A stretch of 64,000 nt of DNA from Acinetobacter colistiniresistens (GCF_024582815.1 NZ_CP102099.1:2232001-2296000); one strand, 5' to 3'; positions 9,334 through 19,208 are shown, counted from the first letter of the stretch. Notes: generated from the sequence alone by a model not told the origin. Translations and numbers: made by a program.

Positions 9334-9353
9334 TCACATCAAAACTGATGTGA
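9334..9353. promoter_or_regulatory. Perfect 8-bp-arm palindrome upstream of the HIT-like gene
   Basis: TCACATCA-AAAC-TGATGTGA is a perfect inverted repeat 40 bp upstream of the next start codon. It has no T-run after it, so an operator is more likely than a terminator. The binding protein is unknown. Confidence 0.4.
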
Positions 9354-9392
9354 TAGTATTGATCATCATTATTCTGCATCATTTATAAAGAT

Positions 9393-9827
9393 ATGTTTAG
9401 TTTGCATCCACAACTTGCTCAAGATACATTTTTTGTAGGCGACTTTCCGCTTTCAACATGTCGTTTAATGAATGATATGCAATTTCCTTGGTTAATCCTG
9501 ATTCCACGTGTTCCAGGTGTAACAGAATTATATGAATTAAGCCAAGCAGACCAAGAACAGTTTTTACGTGAGTCAAGTTGGTTATCAAGCCAGCTGTCAC
9601 GTGTGTTCCGCGCTGACAAAATGAATGTTGCAGCTTTAGGCAACGTTGTTCCGCAGCTTCATTTTCATCATGTGGTGCGTTATCAAAATGATGTTGCATG
9701 GCCGAAACCTGTATGGGGAATGCCAGCTGTGCCATACAGCAATGATGTGCTTGCGCATATGCGTCAAACATTGATGTTGGCATTGCGTGGACAGGGTGAT
9801 ATGCCATTTGATTGGCGTATGGACTGA
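9393..9827 (+). CDS. HIT-like (histidine triad) family protein
   Basis: The 144-residue protein carries QLHFHHVVRYQND near its middle, which aligns with the HIT motif HxHxHxx but has Gln in place of the first histidine. The flanking block WPKPVWG is typical of a proteobacterial HIT-like group. HIT proteins hydrolyse or transfer nucleotide monophosphates; this subgroup has no well-defined substrate. The gene follows mfd after about 200 bp, preceded by a palindrome that might regulate it. Confidence 0.8.
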   Translation: MFSLHPQLAQDTFFVGDFPLSTCRLMNDMQFPWLILIPRVPGVTELYELSQADQEQFLRESSWLSSQLSRVFRADKMNVAALGNVVPQLHFHHVVRYQNDVAWPKPVWGMPAVPYSNDVLAHMRQTLMLALRGQGDMPFDWRMD

Positions 9828-9879
9828 TCCAGAAAAATAGAAGAAATACAGTATTCTATAATAACAAAAGGAGGATAGG

Positions 9880-11316
9880 GTGCCACTAGATAGGTTGATT
9901 GATAAAGAACCTAGACAGTTCGCTTATTTTCATCGTTTGATGGGATATTCGATTCTGTCGCTGATCTTGGTAATTTATACATTTACCTCAACCAGTGCTA
10001 GCTATCAACTCTATCTCCTTCCTCTGTTACTTGTCTATTTTTTGCTTTGTCCCCGTTTAGAAAAATGGTTGCAATATAAATTTGATAAAAAAATAGAAAA
10101 AAATGTTCTTTTTGCCAATGAGGCAGTTTTTGTAGCGCTTGTACTAGCTGCTATCCATTTAAGTTTAGTTCCTACTTTTACTATTTTATTTGGATTGCTT
10201 TACGTCGGCTTGAATAACAGAATTTCTCTACCTGTTGCATGTTTAATCGGCCTGATTGGCGTTATTATTTTCTATTTTAGTACCTTCGTAATTTTTGGCG
10301 CAGAGCAATATTTTGAGCCAACGAATCCTGAATTGACCGTGGTCAGTCTGCTTGGATTAATGATGTTTATTGTGATTGGTAATTATTACCAACACCGTCG
10401 TTTAAATATCCTCGGGCAGCAACGTCAGCATTATCATAATCAGATGACACGCTATATTGCATTTGCAAATCAGTTGAGTCGTTATGCGCCACTGCAATTG
10501 TGGCAATCGATTATGCGTGGTGAAGCAGAAGCAAAAATTGAATACAAACGCAAAAAATTAACGGTTTTTTTCTCCGATATTCAGGGTTTTACCGAACTTT
10601 CAGAAACTTTGATTCCTGATGATTTGGCTTTCTTGCTCAATGATTATTTGAGTCATATGACTGAAATTGCCAAGCAGTACGAAGCGACCGTCGATAAGTT
10701 TATGGGCGATGCGATTCTTATTTTCTTCGGCGATCCAAACTCGCAAGGCGTTGAGCAAGATGCCAAGTCTTGTGTGGAAATGGCAATTGCGATGCGTCAA
10801 CAAATGAAGCTGCTGCGTGAACGTTGGAAGAAAATGGGCTATCCCGCTTTACATATTCGTATGGGCATCAGTACGGGTTATTGTCACGTAGGCAATTACG
10901 GTGCCTCACATCGTATGGCCTATACCATTGTCGGTCGCGATGTAAACTTGGCGGCACGCTTGCAATCTGCAGCTGAAGTCGATGAAATTTTAATTGCTGA
11001 TGACACGCATCAATTGATTAAAAATGAGTTTTTGTGTGTGCCGAAAGTGCCTATTTATTTAAAAGGCATTCAAGGCCCGGTTAAAACATGGCAAGTGATG
11101 GAGAAATTTACAGGCAAGAAATCAGATACGCAAAAATGGTTTGATTTCGATTATAAAGGCTTCCATTTGGTTCTGAATCTGGAAGAGGTGCAGAACTATG
11201 AATATCCTGAACTGGTAGAAATTTTGGAAAACATGGTTCAGAGGATCAAGACCCAGCAAAAAATTACCAATGCACAGGGTATTCCTAAACTGACTTTAGA
11301 TGATGAAGTTAGATAA
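9880..11316 (+). CDS. Membrane-bound class III adenylate cyclase
   Basis: The 478-residue protein has about six N-terminal membrane helices (residues ~20-170) followed by a class III nucleotidyl cyclase domain. Visible catalytic elements are the first metal-binding Asp in FFSDIQGFTEL (~residue 232), DKFMGDAILIFFGD with the adenine-selecting Lys and second metal Asp (~270-280), and YTIVGRDVNLAARL with the transition-state Asn/Arg (~355). The Lys/Thr specificity residues favour ATP, giving cAMP. The start is a GTG with an excellent AGGAGG ribosome-binding site. A membrane cyclase named CavA has been reported in A. baumannii as a cAMP source for Vfr. This may be its orthologue, but I have not verified that. 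Confidence 0.87.
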   Translation: MPLDRLIDKEPRQFAYFHRLMGYSILSLILVIYTFTSTSASYQLYLLPLLLVYFLLCPRLEKWLQYKFDKKIEKNVLFANEAVFVALVLAAIHLSLVPTFTILFGLLYVGLNNRISLPVACLIGLIGVIIFYFSTFVIFGAEQYFEPTNPELTVVSLLGLMMFIVIGNYYQHRRLNILGQQRQHYHNQMTRYIAFANQLSRYAPLQLWQSIMRGEAEAKIEYKRKKLTVFFSDIQGFTELSETLIPDDLAFLLNDYLSHMTEIAKQYEATVDKFMGDAILIFFGDPNSQGVEQDAKSCVEMAIAMRQQMKLLRERWKKMGYPALHIRMGISTGYCHVGNYGASHRMAYTIVGRDVNLAARLQSAAEVDEILIADDTHQLIKNEFLCVPKVPIYLKGIQGPVKTWQVMEKFTGKKSDTQKWFDFDYKGFHLVLNLEEVQNYEYPELVEILENMVQRIKTQQKITNAQGIPKLTLDDEVR

Positions 11317-11440
11317 TCTTCAGTATAATTTTTTTAATTCAAGCTGTTATTTCTAGTGAAACAATCGTTGTATGGTTTTGGGAAACAATTGCACCGAAGT
11401 TTTGTTGATATCTTAATTCTAATAAAGAGAATAAATAAAA

Positions 11441-12238
11441 ATGCAGCAAGTGATAGAAAACCTAAATACGGCGATGCTGGATAATTTGGATATTAAGGAT
11501 TTAATCTTAAAATTACCAAAACCATTAAGACCATATTTACAGGTAGCACCTTCTATGTGGATGTATGATGATCCGCTTTATGCTCAAATCAAAGCAATGC
11601 CTATGTTATATACGACGGGTAAAATTGTCTGGGCATCATTGGTACAAGCGAATAGGAATTTATTTGAACCTGAGTGGATATCGTGTGCTGGAGAGGTTGT
11701 ATTTGATCCATCGGGGAAAATGCAGCCTGTTCAACTTGTGGAAGCGGCAGAGCAATTGTTTTCCCTAAAGGGAACTACTCCAAATGTCTTGGATCAACAG
11801 AATTATGCAGCGCATTTGACCAATGAATTTACACGAGTATTTAATTATCCTTTTCCACAAAGTTTAGCGACTTTACCCTTAAAGATGTCTTCCATGTGGT
11901 TTGAGTATCGACATTTACCAGGTGGGCTTCTTGCAATGAAGGTTTTTCCAATCATTGTGTCAGAGCAAAACCCCAATTATATTATGCCTTTACCATCTTA
12001 TTTTTGGCCAAATAACTTCTTTAAAGATAAGTGGCTGGAACTGGCTGCACGAGAAAATGGTGGTGGTTTATATGATGTGGAGAAAGAGGTACTTAATAAG
12101 ATTACGAATAAAGTATATTTAGAAGAAATTCTACTTCAACCTAAATTACCTCAAATTTTTGAAGAACAAATACCGCGAGAATCTGCTGTTACAAGTTCAT
12201 CAAAAACTAAACTTAGTTGGTTTTTCTTGCCCTTTTAG
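11441..12238 (+). CDS. Protein of unknown function (265 aa)
   Basis: I do not recognise a family. The protein has no signal peptide or clear membrane helix and looks cytosolic. It contains Trp/Pro-rich stretches (for example PSMWMYDDPLYAQIKAMPML near residue 40 and MPLPSYFWPNNFFKD near 190) and ends in a polar region plus a hydrophobic SWFFLPF tail. A purine-rich ribosome-binding site (AAAGAGAA) lies upstream of the ATG. It stands alone between the cyclase gene and the convergent isc operon. Confidence 0.7.
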   Translation: MQQVIENLNTAMLDNLDIKDLILKLPKPLRPYLQVAPSMWMYDDPLYAQIKAMPMLYTTGKIVWASLVQANRNLFEPEWISCAGEVVFDPSGKMQPVQLVEAAEQLFSLKGTTPNVLDQQNYAAHLTNEFTRVFNYPFPQSLATLPLKMSSMWFEYRHLPGGLLAMKVFPIIVSEQNPNYIMPLPSYFWPNNFFKDKWLELAARENGGGLYDVEKEVLNKITNKVYLEEILLQPKLPQIFEEQIPRESAVTSSSKTKLSWFFLPF

Positions 12239-12273
12239 CCGTGATTTTGCTGTGTTTATTTATTTTTCTTAAT

Positions 12274-12309
12274 AAATAAAAACTCCTCGTGAACGAAGAG
12301 TTTTTATTT
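12274..12309. terminator. Bidirectional terminator between the 11441 gene and fdx
   Basis: Perfect 12-bp arms AAATAAAAACTC / GAGTTTTTATTT give U-tracts on both strands. The element is shared by the convergent unknown gene and the isc operon. Confidence 0.75.
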
Positions 12310-12340
12310 GAACTTTGGAAATTAATCGATTTAGATATCT

Positions 12341-12679
12341 TTAATGATTTTCCGAAGCATGGTTGATGGTGTATTTAGGAATTTCGATTTCTAAATCTTC
12401 ATCCACAATTTCAACTTGGCAAGACAGACGAGAATCTGGTTCTAGGCCCCATGCGCGGTCAAGCAAATCTGCTTCAACGTCATTCATTTCTTCAAGGCTG
12501 TCAAAGCCTTTGCGCACAACCACGTGACACGTGGTGCAGGCTGCAGACATGTCACAAGCATGTTCAATTTTAATGCCATTTTTTAATAAACTTTGGCATA
12601 AATTGGCGTTATGCTCGACTTCAAATTCTGCACCTTCAGGGCAAATTTGTGCATGAGGAAGAACTTTAATACGTGGCAT
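12341..12679 (-). CDS. fdx: ISC-type [2Fe-2S] ferredoxin
   Basis: The 112-residue ferredoxin is the last gene of the isc operon and supplies electrons during Fe-S cluster assembly. The cluster ligands are visible in HACDMSAACTTCH plus LSCQVE (C-x5-C-x2-C...C). I chose the ATG at 12679, which has AGGTG 6 bp upstream, over an in-frame GTG three codons earlier. It starts 17 bp after the hscA stop. Confidence 0.94.
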   Translation of the reverse strand: MPRIKVLPHAQICPEGAEFEVEHNANLCQSLLKNGIKIEHACDMSAACTTCHVVVRKGFDSLEEMNDVEADLLDRAWGLEPDSRLSCQVEIVDEDLEIEIPKYTINHASENH

Positions 12680-12696
12680 ATTGATCACCTATACCT

Positions 12697-14556
12697 TTAG
12701 TTTGAGTTTGACCAATCTTCAAGTTTTGTTCCTTTTAAGGCATGGTCAATATGTCGGTTCATACGCAATGCAGCAAAGGCATCGCTATGAATTTTAAGTT
12801 GCTGAACTGCATGTTCAATCGCTGCAAGCTCATCGGTTTTCAGACGGGCTTTTAATGCTTCAGCGGCAAGGATTAAATCGCGAGCCTGTTGCTGAGAAAG
12901 TAAATCCGTATCTGCTTTCAATGCTTGTTCGAGTGCTTCTAGCTCGCGTTGTGCTTCGACTTTGGTTTCTTGCAAGTGACGAAGATGTTTGTCTTCTTCG
13001 GCATATTGGAAACCTTCAACCAATAAACGCTCAGTATCTGCTGAAGATAAGCCATAAGATGGTTTAATATCGATTTGCGCCTGCACACCAGAAGTGGTTT
13101 CTTTGGCTGATACGGTCAATAAACCATCGGCATCGACTTGGAACGTCACTTCAATACGTGCTTGACCCGCAGTCATTGGTGGAATGCCATGTAATACAAA
13201 ACGGCCCAATGAACGACAATGCTCGACTAAATCACGCTCACCTTGCACCACATGAATTAACATGGCGGTTTGACCATCTTGATAGGTGGTAAATTCCTGA
13301 CGGCGTGCGACAGGAATAGCAGTGTTACGTGAAATCAGGCGCTCAACCAAACCACCCATGGTTTCTAGACCAAGTGAAAGTGGTGTGACATCAAGCAATA
13401 ACGAGCTATCCTGACTATTACCAATCAGCTGATTTGCTGTAATTGATGCGCCAATCGCAACCACTTCATCAGGGTTGATGGTACATAATGGCTCACGTTC
13501 AAATAATTCGCGTACCGCTTTCTGTACGGCATACGAACGGGTTGAACCGCCGACCAGGACCACATGTTCAATTTCATCAAGTTCAAGTTTGGCATCGCGT
13601 AATACGCGTTTGCACACACTCATACTTTTATCGAGCGCAACTTGAATAATGGATTCAAAAGTAGGTCGATCTAGCGTTAAACGGTCATCCAGTAATTTTA
13701 ATTCAGCAGATTCGTGATCTGTTAAATATTCTTTGGCTTGACGAGCTGCAATCACAAAAACGGCATACTCTTCATCGCTTAAAGTCTCGATGTTGAGCTG
13801 TTTTTTGGCCCATTTTACGATTAGGCGGTCAAGGTCATCACCCCCGAGAGCAGTGTGGCCACCAGTTGCAAGAACTTCAAAGACACCTTGCGAAAAACGT
13901 AAGATTGACACATCAAAGGTACCACCACCTAGATCGTAAATGACATAGTTACGATCTGTGCTGAGGTTGGTCTCTTGATCAAGACCATAAGCAACAGCCG
14001 CGGCTGTCGGTTCGTTCAGTAAACGTAAAACGTTCAAGCCTGCGAGTTGTGCAGCATCACGTGTTGCTTGGCGTTGTGCTTCATCAAAATAAGCTGGAAC
14101 AGTGATCACCGCACCATTCACAGGATTATTCAGGCTTGCTTCAGCGCGGTCTTTTAACTGTTTTAGAATTTCTGCAGAAATTTCGACAGGTGTTTTTCGA
14201 CCCGCAGCAGTTTCAAATGCTGGCATTTCATTTTCTGCACCAACAAGTGTATAGGGATGCTGGAATTTGATATCTGCTTGTGAGCGACCCATAAAGCGTT
14301 TGACTGAAACCACTGTATTTTTTGGGTCAGTCAGCATAAATGGCTTGGCTTCATAACCAAACGTGGTTGCATCCTTTGCGTAATGAACAATTGATGGAAG
14401 TAAAACCCGGTCTTTGTCATCTTGTAGAACTTTCGGTTTTCCCGATAGCACTGTCGCCACTAAAGAGTGGGTTGTCCCCAAGTCAATGCCAATCGCAATA
14501 CGGTGTTGATGCGGGGCAGTAGATTGACCAGGTTCAGCAATTTGCAAAAGTGCCAT
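12697..14556 (-). CDS. hscA: Fe-S assembly chaperone HscA (Hsp70 family)
   Basis: This 619-residue specialised Hsp70 uses ATP to release the nascent cluster from IscU, stimulated by HscB. The actin-like ATPase domain shows [13 protein letters not shown] (~22-34), [12 protein letters not shown] and VVLVGGSTR phosphate-binding motifs. The substrate-binding domain (~residue 400 onward) is followed by a helical lid. Its specific client site, LPPVK, is present in the IscU encoded upstream. It lies 38 bp after hscB. Confidence 0.96.
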   Translation of the reverse strand: MALLQIAEPGQSTAPHQHRIAIGIDLGTTHSLVATVLSGKPKVLQDDKDRVLLPSIVHYAKDATTFGYEAKPFMLTDPKNTVVSVKRFMGRSQADIKFQHPYTLVGAENEMPAFETAAGRKTPVEISAEILKQLKDRAEASLNNPVNGAVITVPAYFDEAQRQATRDAAQLAGLNVLRLLNEPTAAAVAYGLDQETNLSTDRNYVIYDLGGGTFDVSILRFSQGVFEVLATGGHTALGGDDLDRLIVKWAKKQLNIETLSDEEYAVFVIAARQAKEYLTDHESAELKLLDDRLTLDRPTFESIIQVALDKSMSVCKRVLRDAKLELDEIEHVVLVGGSTRSYAVQKAVRELFEREPLCTINPDEVVAIGASITANQLIGNSQDSSLLLDVTPLSLGLETMGGLVERLISRNTAIPVARRQEFTTYQDGQTAMLIHVVQGERDLVEHCRSLGRFVLHGIPPMTAGQARIEVTFQVDADGLLTVSAKETTSGVQAQIDIKPSYGLSSADTERLLVEGFQYAEEDKHLRHLQETKVEAQRELEALEQALKADTDLLSQQQARDLILAAEALKARLKTDELAAIEHAVQQLKIHSDAFAALRMNRHIDHALKGTKLEDWSNSN

Positions 14557-14594
14557 GCGTGCGGTATCCCTTGAAAATAATTGGTAACAGCGGA

Positions 14595-15113
14595 TTAGAA
14601 ATCATCATCGAGGTCGAAGCTATCTTCTTCATCCAACATGCGATCTTCAGCTTTATCAATATCATTCATAACACGTTGGAAAAAACGTAACTTACGAACA
14701 GTATCACGTGCTTCAGCCCAGTCTTCATCGGCAAAATCGAGTTTAAATTCACTAATTAGACCGTCAATCCATTGCTGAATTTCAAGCTTTAATGTGCGAA
14801 GTTGCTCTGTTGAGGTCGCTTCATCTAGTTGCTCGCGCATTTCGAGTGCAGATTGAAGAAACTCAAAATCGCTAATGGATTGATCCAGATGATGATCTTG
14901 TTTTTTTAACGCAAGTAAATATGCTGCACGACTATCAACCTGTGAGAGTACTTTATACGCTTGGTTGATTTCACTTGACTTGATCAAGGCCTGATCTTTG
15001 TCAGCAGCTTTATCTGGATGATATTGCTGTTGCAAACTTAAAAACTGTTTTTTTAAAGCAGCTAAATCTATATCGAGTGCTTCGGGTAATTGGAACAACT
15101 CAAAATGATTCAT
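14595..15113 (-). CDS. hscB: Fe-S assembly co-chaperone HscB (J-domain)
   Basis: The 172-residue protein has an N-terminal J-domain (residues ~1-72) with the HPD tripeptide in [12 protein letters not shown], and a C-terminal three-helix IscU-binding domain. It delivers IscU to HscA and triggers ATP hydrolysis. The C-terminus is a very acidic tail ([12 protein letters not shown]). Confidence 0.94.
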   Translation of the reverse strand: MNHFELFQLPEALDIDLAALKKQFLSLQQQYHPDKAADKDQALIKSSEINQAYKVLSQVDSRAAYLLALKKQDHHLDQSISDFEFLQSALEMREQLDEATSTEQLRTLKLEIQQWIDGLISEFKLDFADEDWAEARDTVRKLRFFQRVMNDIDKAEDRMLDEEDSFDLDDDF

Positions 15114-15196
15114 GGGAGATGAATTCCGCTATTGATAAATACGTTAAAACAGTGCGGAACACACTGTTTTGACGAAAAGAAAGAGGGTGGTTGAGG

Positions 15197-15517
15197 TTAA
15201 ACAGTAAATGATTCACCGCAACCACATTCACCTTTTTGATTTGGGTTATTAAACTCAAAGCCTTCGTTCAGACCGTTTTTCACGTAATCCATCTCTAAAC
15301 CATTGAGATAAACTAGGCTTTTAGGATCAACAAAAACTTTAACACCGAGCTGTTCAAACACTTGATCATGTGCATCGATATCATCGACAAATTCAAGTAC
15401 ATAAGCCAACCCAGAACAACCCGAAGTTTTCACACCAATGCGAATGCCTTCACCCTTACCGCGGTTTTGCAGGTAATTGCTGATGTGAGTCGCAGCATTT
15501 TCAGTTAGATGGATCAT
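15197..15517 (-). CDS. iscA: A-type Fe-S carrier IscA
   Basis: The 106-residue A-type carrier has the three conserved cysteines in SGCSGLAY and GECGCGESF. It accepts or transfers clusters, or iron, to apo-targets. It is the fourth gene of the isc operon. Confidence 0.94.
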   Translation of the reverse strand: MIHLTENAATHISNYLQNRGKGEGIRIGVKTSGCSGLAYVLEFVDDIDAHDQVFEQLGVKVFVDPKSLVYLNGLEMDYVKNGLNEGFEFNNPNQKGECGCGESFTV

Positions 15518-15546
15518 GAAAACTCCAATGTTATTTCGGTCATCAA

Positions 15547-15933
15547 TTAAGCTTTCGCTTTTTTACCACGATAATCTTCGATCGCAGCTTTAATTGCATC
15601 TTCAGCCAAGACAGAGCAGTGTACTTTTACTGGTGGAAGTGCAAGTTCAGTCGCAATATCAATATTCTTGATTGATTGAGCTTCATCAAGCGTCTTACCT
15701 TTTAACCATTCAGTTACCAGTGAGCTTGATGCAATTGCAGAACCACAGCCATAAGTTTTGAAGCGAGCTTCTTCAATTACGCCATTGTCATCGACTTGAA
15801 TTTGCAAACGCATTACGTCGCCACACGCTGGTGCACCGACCATACCTGTACCTACGTTTTCTGCATTTTTGTCTAAAACACCTACATTACGAGGGTTTTC
15901 GTAATGATCAATTACTTTTTCGCTATAAGCCAT
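15547..15933 (-). CDS. iscU: Fe-S cluster scaffold IscU
   Basis: The 128-residue scaffold has its three cluster-ligand cysteines in GAPACGDVM (with the stabilising Asp), [10 protein letters not shown] and [11 protein letters not shown]. The LPPVK motif recognised by HscA lies just before the third cysteine. It starts 91 bp downstream of iscS and is clearly in the same operon. Confidence 0.96.
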   Translation of the reverse strand: MAYSEKVIDHYENPRNVGVLDKNAENVGTGMVGAPACGDVMRLQIQVDDNGVIEEARFKTYGCGSAIASSSLVTEWLKGKTLDEAQSIKNIDIATELALPPVKVHCSVLAEDAIKAAIEDYRGKKAKA

Positions 15934-16024
15934 GTCGCTTCTCCAAACCTCGGGGTCAGCCTAATATTAATATGAGGGTTAAAAACACGTTTTCAATGAA
16001 CTGCTCAATTGAGCGTGCAATGAA

Positions 16025-17242
16025 TTAGTGTTCTGCCCATTCAACTGTTGAAAGGTCGATACCTTCTTTGTACATATCCCAAAGCGGAGAAAGTTCACGT
16101 AATTTCTCAACCGCAGCTTTGGTAATTGTTAACACATGGTCAATATCAGCTTCAGTGGTGTATTTACCAAAACTGAAACGAATTGAACTATGTGCCAACT
16201 CATCAGATAAACCTAAAGCACGTAAAACGTATGAAGGTTCTAAAGTTGCAGATGTACATGCTGAACCACTTGAAACAGCAACATCTTTCAGTGCCATCAT
16301 CAGTGATTCACCTTCAACAAAGTTGAAGCTGACATTTAGATAGTTTGCAACGTTTTGTGTTGGGTGGCCGTTCAAGAATACTTGTTCAAGATCTTGTAAA
16401 CCATTCCAAAGTTTGTCGCGTAATTTACGGATGCGCTCTTGTTCTGCTTGCATGGTTTTGCCCGCAATTTCAAACGCTTCACCCATACCAACAATTTGAT
16501 GTGTCGCTAAAGTACCAGAACGCATACCACGCTCATGACCACCACCATGCATTTGTGCTTTTAAGCGAACACGTGGGCTACGACGAACGAAAAGTGCACC
16601 AATGCCTTTAGGGCCATAAACTTTATGACCAGAGAAACTCATCAAATCAACTTTCATTGTTGAAAGATCAATCTCTACCTTACCAACAGCTTGAGCTGCA
16701 TCGACGTGGAAGAATGTTTTGTTGGCACGAGTTAATTCACCAATCGCAGCAACGTCTGTTACGGTACCGATTTCATTGTTTACCATCATGAGGGAAACAA
16801 GAATTGTATCTGGACGTAGGGCTGCCTGAACCATTTCTGGGGTAATTAAACCAGTACGTGGTTCTGGTTCTAAATAGGTAATTTCAAAACCTTGTTCTTC
16901 CAGCTCACGGCAAGGATCTAGCACAGCTTTGTGTTCGATTTTACTTGTAATGATGTGTTTGCCTTTTGAACCGTAGAACTGAGCAATCCCTTTTAATGCA
17001 AGGTTGTCTGACTCAGTCGCACCTGAAGTCCACACGATTTCACGCGGGTCTGCTTTGATAAGATTTGCAACCTGCTCGCGCGCATATTCAGCTTTTTCTT
17101 CGGCTTGCCAACCATATGCATGTGAACGTGACGCTGGGTTACCAAAAGTTCCCTCGAACGTTAAACATTCCATCATACGTTCTGCAACTTCAGGCAGTAC
17201 AGGAGTGGTTGCTGCGTAATCAAGATAAATTGGACGTTTCAT
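16025..17242 (-). CDS. iscS: Cysteine desulfurase IscS
   Basis: This 405-residue PLP enzyme converts cysteine to alanine plus a protein-bound persulfide used for Fe-S clusters and tRNA thiolation. The PLP lysine is in [12 protein letters not shown] and the catalytic cysteine loop is [21 protein letters not shown] (near residue 328). The gene starts 1 bp after the iscR stop, so the two are tightly coupled. Confidence 0.96.
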   Translation of the reverse strand: MKRPIYLDYAATTPVLPEVAERMMECLTFEGTFGNPASRSHAYGWQAEEKAEYAREQVANLIKADPREIVWTSGATESDNLALKGIAQFYGSKGKHIITSKIEHKAVLDPCRELEEQGFEITYLEPEPRTGLITPEMVQAALRPDTILVSLMMVNNEIGTVTDVAAIGELTRANKTFFHVDAAQAVGKVEIDLSTMKVDLMSFSGHKVYGPKGIGALFVRRSPRVRLKAQMHGGGHERGMRSGTLATHQIVGMGEAFEIAGKTMQAEQERIRKLRDKLWNGLQDLEQVFLNGHPTQNVANYLNVSFNFVEGESLMMALKDVAVSSGSACTSATLEPSYVLRALGLSDELAHSSIRFSFGKYTTEADIDHVLTITKAAVEKLRELSPLWDMYKEGIDLSTVEWAEH

Positions 17243-17243
17243 G

Positions 17244-17717
17244 TCAAATACCTGTAACCGATAGAAGGGCTGAATCTAAACTTGAAGAATTTTGGCGTAA
17301 AGCAACAGTTTGGACGTTGTCACGCGCAATTAAATCAGCAAGCGTGATTTTTGCGAGATAATCGGCAATATGGTGGGAGAGTTCTTGCCATAAGTCGTGC
17401 GTTAAACACATCGCACCGTTCTGGCAGTTGCCTTTGTGGTCACAACGTGTTGCATCAACGGTTTCATTTACAGCTTCAATAATTTCTAGCACAGTAATTT
17501 CACTTGCATTGCGTGCAAGGTGATAGCCACCATTTGCACCACGAACGCTTGAAACTAACCCATGACGTTTGAGTTTCGCAAATAACTGTTCTAAATAAGC
17601 GACTGAGATGGATTGGCGTGCTGCTATTTCCGCAAGCGTGATCGTTTGTTCAGTTGGCTGCAAAGCTAAATCAAGTAGAGCAGTCACTGCGTAACGACCG
17701 CGAGTTGTAAGACGCAT
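17244..17717 (-). CDS. iscR: Fe-S responsive transcriptional regulator IscR
   Basis: This 158-residue Rrf2-family regulator has an N-terminal winged helix ([18 protein letters not shown]...) and the [2Fe-2S] ligands Cys92/98/104-type in [16 protein letters not shown]. In enterobacteria the cluster-loaded form represses its own isc operon. I prefer the ATG at 17717 over an in-frame GTG four codons upstream, because MRLTTRGRY is the usual IscR N-terminus. A matching operator and promoter lie just upstream. Confidence 0.95.
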   Translation of the reverse strand: MRLTTRGRYAVTALLDLALQPTEQTITLAEIAARQSISVAYLEQLFAKLKRHGLVSSVRGANGGYHLARNASEITVLEIIEAVNETVDATRCDHKGNCQNGAMCLTHDLWQELSHHIADYLAKITLADLIARDNVQTVALRQNSSSLDSALLSVTGI

Positions 17718-17750
17718 GATTCGGTACACATGGTTAGACTAGATGCTTAA

Positions 17751-17779
17751 ATTTTATGAATTCCGACTAAAATAGTCAA
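17751..17779 (-). promoter_or_regulatory. Sigma70-type promoter of the isc operon
   Basis: Read on the minus strand, TTGACT (-35, 17774-17779) and TAAAAT (-10, 17751-17756) are separated by exactly 17 bp and lie about 35 bp upstream of the iscR ATG. Confidence 0.75.
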
Positions 17780-17784
17780 GTTTT
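17759..17784. promoter_or_regulatory. Type 1 IscR-binding site overlapping the isc promoter
   Basis: The core GACTAAAATAGTC (17765-17777) with flanking TTCC and AAG matches the E. coli type 1 IscR pattern (YYGACTR-WWWW-AGTCRR). It occupies the -35/spacer region, so holo-IscR binding would block RNA polymerase. This is a motif match, not an experiment. Confidence 0.7.
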
Positions 17785-17824
17785 AAATTGCCATAATCAG
17801 CGTGAAAAGTGAAATATGTTGGAA

Positions 17825-18472
17825 TTATTGTATCCACGTATTATAAACAAAAAAGGCAATGAAAATAAAGCTCAATACAGCAAAGCTAATGTTGATCAAG
17901 CGTTGACGTTTTTGCAGGCGATGAATGCGGTTCTGATATTGCTTAACTTCTACTAGCAATGTATTGATTTCAGAACGTTGTTGATCGATTTTTTCCAATA
18001 GTGGAGCAATACGCTGTTGGGTTGCAATGACTTCTGCTTCATCATTAAACAGGTTAAACCATTGTTTCCAGTTTGCTAAAATACTAGAGAGGGTTAGATG
18101 AGGAACTAAATCTAGAAACTCTTCTACAAGGGCTGCATCACCTAAAATGCGCATATTTGTAATGCTACGCTGATTGTTTAACACAAATATCTTAATCAAA
18201 TCGATCAATGTGCTATTAATTTCCAGATCGATATTTCGATCCAGCGCTTTCATATCAAATAAAAGACCTTTTTCGGTAAATTGGATATAAAAGTCAAAGA
18301 AAGGAATATAACTATTGATTCGAATAGTCATTTTTTTGTCGATCAACTTTTTTGCTTGTAGGCGTAGGCCAGCATCATGCGTCAAGATGAAGGAGAAAAA
18401 AGTTTCTAAAACAATGATGACAATGTTTAGCAACAAATGGGGATGTTTATGTCTTTGTTGCGTATCACTCAT
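17825..18472 (-). CDS. SCP2/UbiJ-like domain protein with C-terminal membrane anchor
   Basis: The roughly 215-residue protein has a hydrophobic N-terminal helix, then a segment organised like the SCP2-type lipid-binding domain of UbiJ (LRLQAKKLIDKKMTIRI, then FTEKGLLFD, DLEINSTLIDLIKIF and MRILGDAALVEEFLDLV). A coiled coil (~150-190) and a terminal membrane helix (INISFAVLSFIFIAFFVYN) follow. UbiJ proteins support ubiquinone synthesis. The extra C-terminal anchor differs from E. coli UbiJ, so this may be a paralogue. The start is the ATG at 18472, preceded by AAGGAAAAGAGA. The functional call is tentative. Confidence 0.6.
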   Translation of the reverse strand: MSDTQQRHKHPHLLLNIVIIVLETFFSFILTHDAGLRLQAKKLIDKKMTIRINSYIPFFDFYIQFTEKGLLFDMKALDRNIDLEINSTLIDLIKIFVLNNQRSITNMRILGDAALVEEFLDLVPHLTLSSILANWKQWFNLFNDEAEVIATQQRIAPLLEKIDQQRSEINTLLVEVKQYQNRIHRLQKRQRLINISFAVLSFIFIAFFVYNTWIQ

Positions 18473-18681
18473 AGATCTCTTTTCCTTACCAATAACGTTG
18501 CGAAACAATAAAATCTGTAAACCTGAGCATCCGTACTCAAATTATTAAAAATAATTTACATGACTTTATTGCTTTGTAGAACAGTTTTTTAAAACGATCA
18601 AGTCTTAACTTTGATATTATAAAAACATTTTTATGGTTAAATACGACATACTGTTTGTAAAGTGCTTAGGAGTAATGGTCA

Positions 18682-19137
18682 ATGGATAACTCAAATATAG
18701 AAAATCCTAATGAAGAAGCTGAAGTAAAAACTAAGCCAAAATCAAAGAGTTCTAAAAAATCTGCACTTGATTTCAAAAAATATACACAACAAATTTGGCT
18801 GGCTGGTTTGGGTGCTTTTTCACGTGCTGAGGAGGAAGGCAATAAATTGTTTGACTCACTGGTCAAGGTGGGTGAGGAGCTGGAGTCTAAAACAGTCGAT
18901 TTTGCCGATAACACTGTCGGCAAGGTGACAGAAAAAGCCAAAGAGTCTGTAACAGACACCAAAGACAAGGTTGAAAAGATTTTAGATACGAGTGTCAACC
19001 ACTCGTTGAATCGTATTGGCTTGGTCACGCCAAAGGATCTACAGCATATCGAACAGTTACTGGTGCAACTCCATATTAAGGTTGATGCGTTGATCGAAGA
19101 AAATGATCAATTGAAGGCTAAATTGAATAAAAAGTAA
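18682..19137 (+). CDS. Phasin family (PHA granule-associated-type) protein
   Basis: The 151-residue protein starts with a Lys/Ser-rich basic stretch (~15-30), followed by a phasin-like helical region beginning YTQQIWLAGLGAFSRAEEEGNKLFDSLVKVGEE, a hallmark of PhaF/PhaI-type phasins. A second amphipathic coiled coil ends in a Lys-rich tail. No polyhydroxyalkanoate synthase is nearby, and related proteins occur in bacteria that lack PHA granules, so a general surface or regulatory role is possible. Confidence 0.75.
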   Translation: MDNSNIENPNEEAEVKTKPKSKSSKKSALDFKKYTQQIWLAGLGAFSRAEEEGNKLFDSLVKVGEELESKTVDFADNTVGKVTEKAKESVTDTKDKVEKILDTSVNHSLNRIGLVTPKDLQHIEQLLVQLHIKVDALIEENDQLKAKLNKK

Positions 19138-19208
19138 AAAAATGGCAGGTAACTCGTCCGTTTATGTCGTATTTCAGTATTTATTTTAATTAAAAGGTCC
19201 TTCTAGTA

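Noticed and set aside
15831..16028. 65-aa plus-strand ORF over iscU and its upstream gap
   Set aside because: It is antisense to iscU with no recognisable product.
18315..18548. 77-aa plus-strand ORF near the SCP2-like gene
   Set aside because: It overlaps the opposite-strand gene and has no coding evidence.
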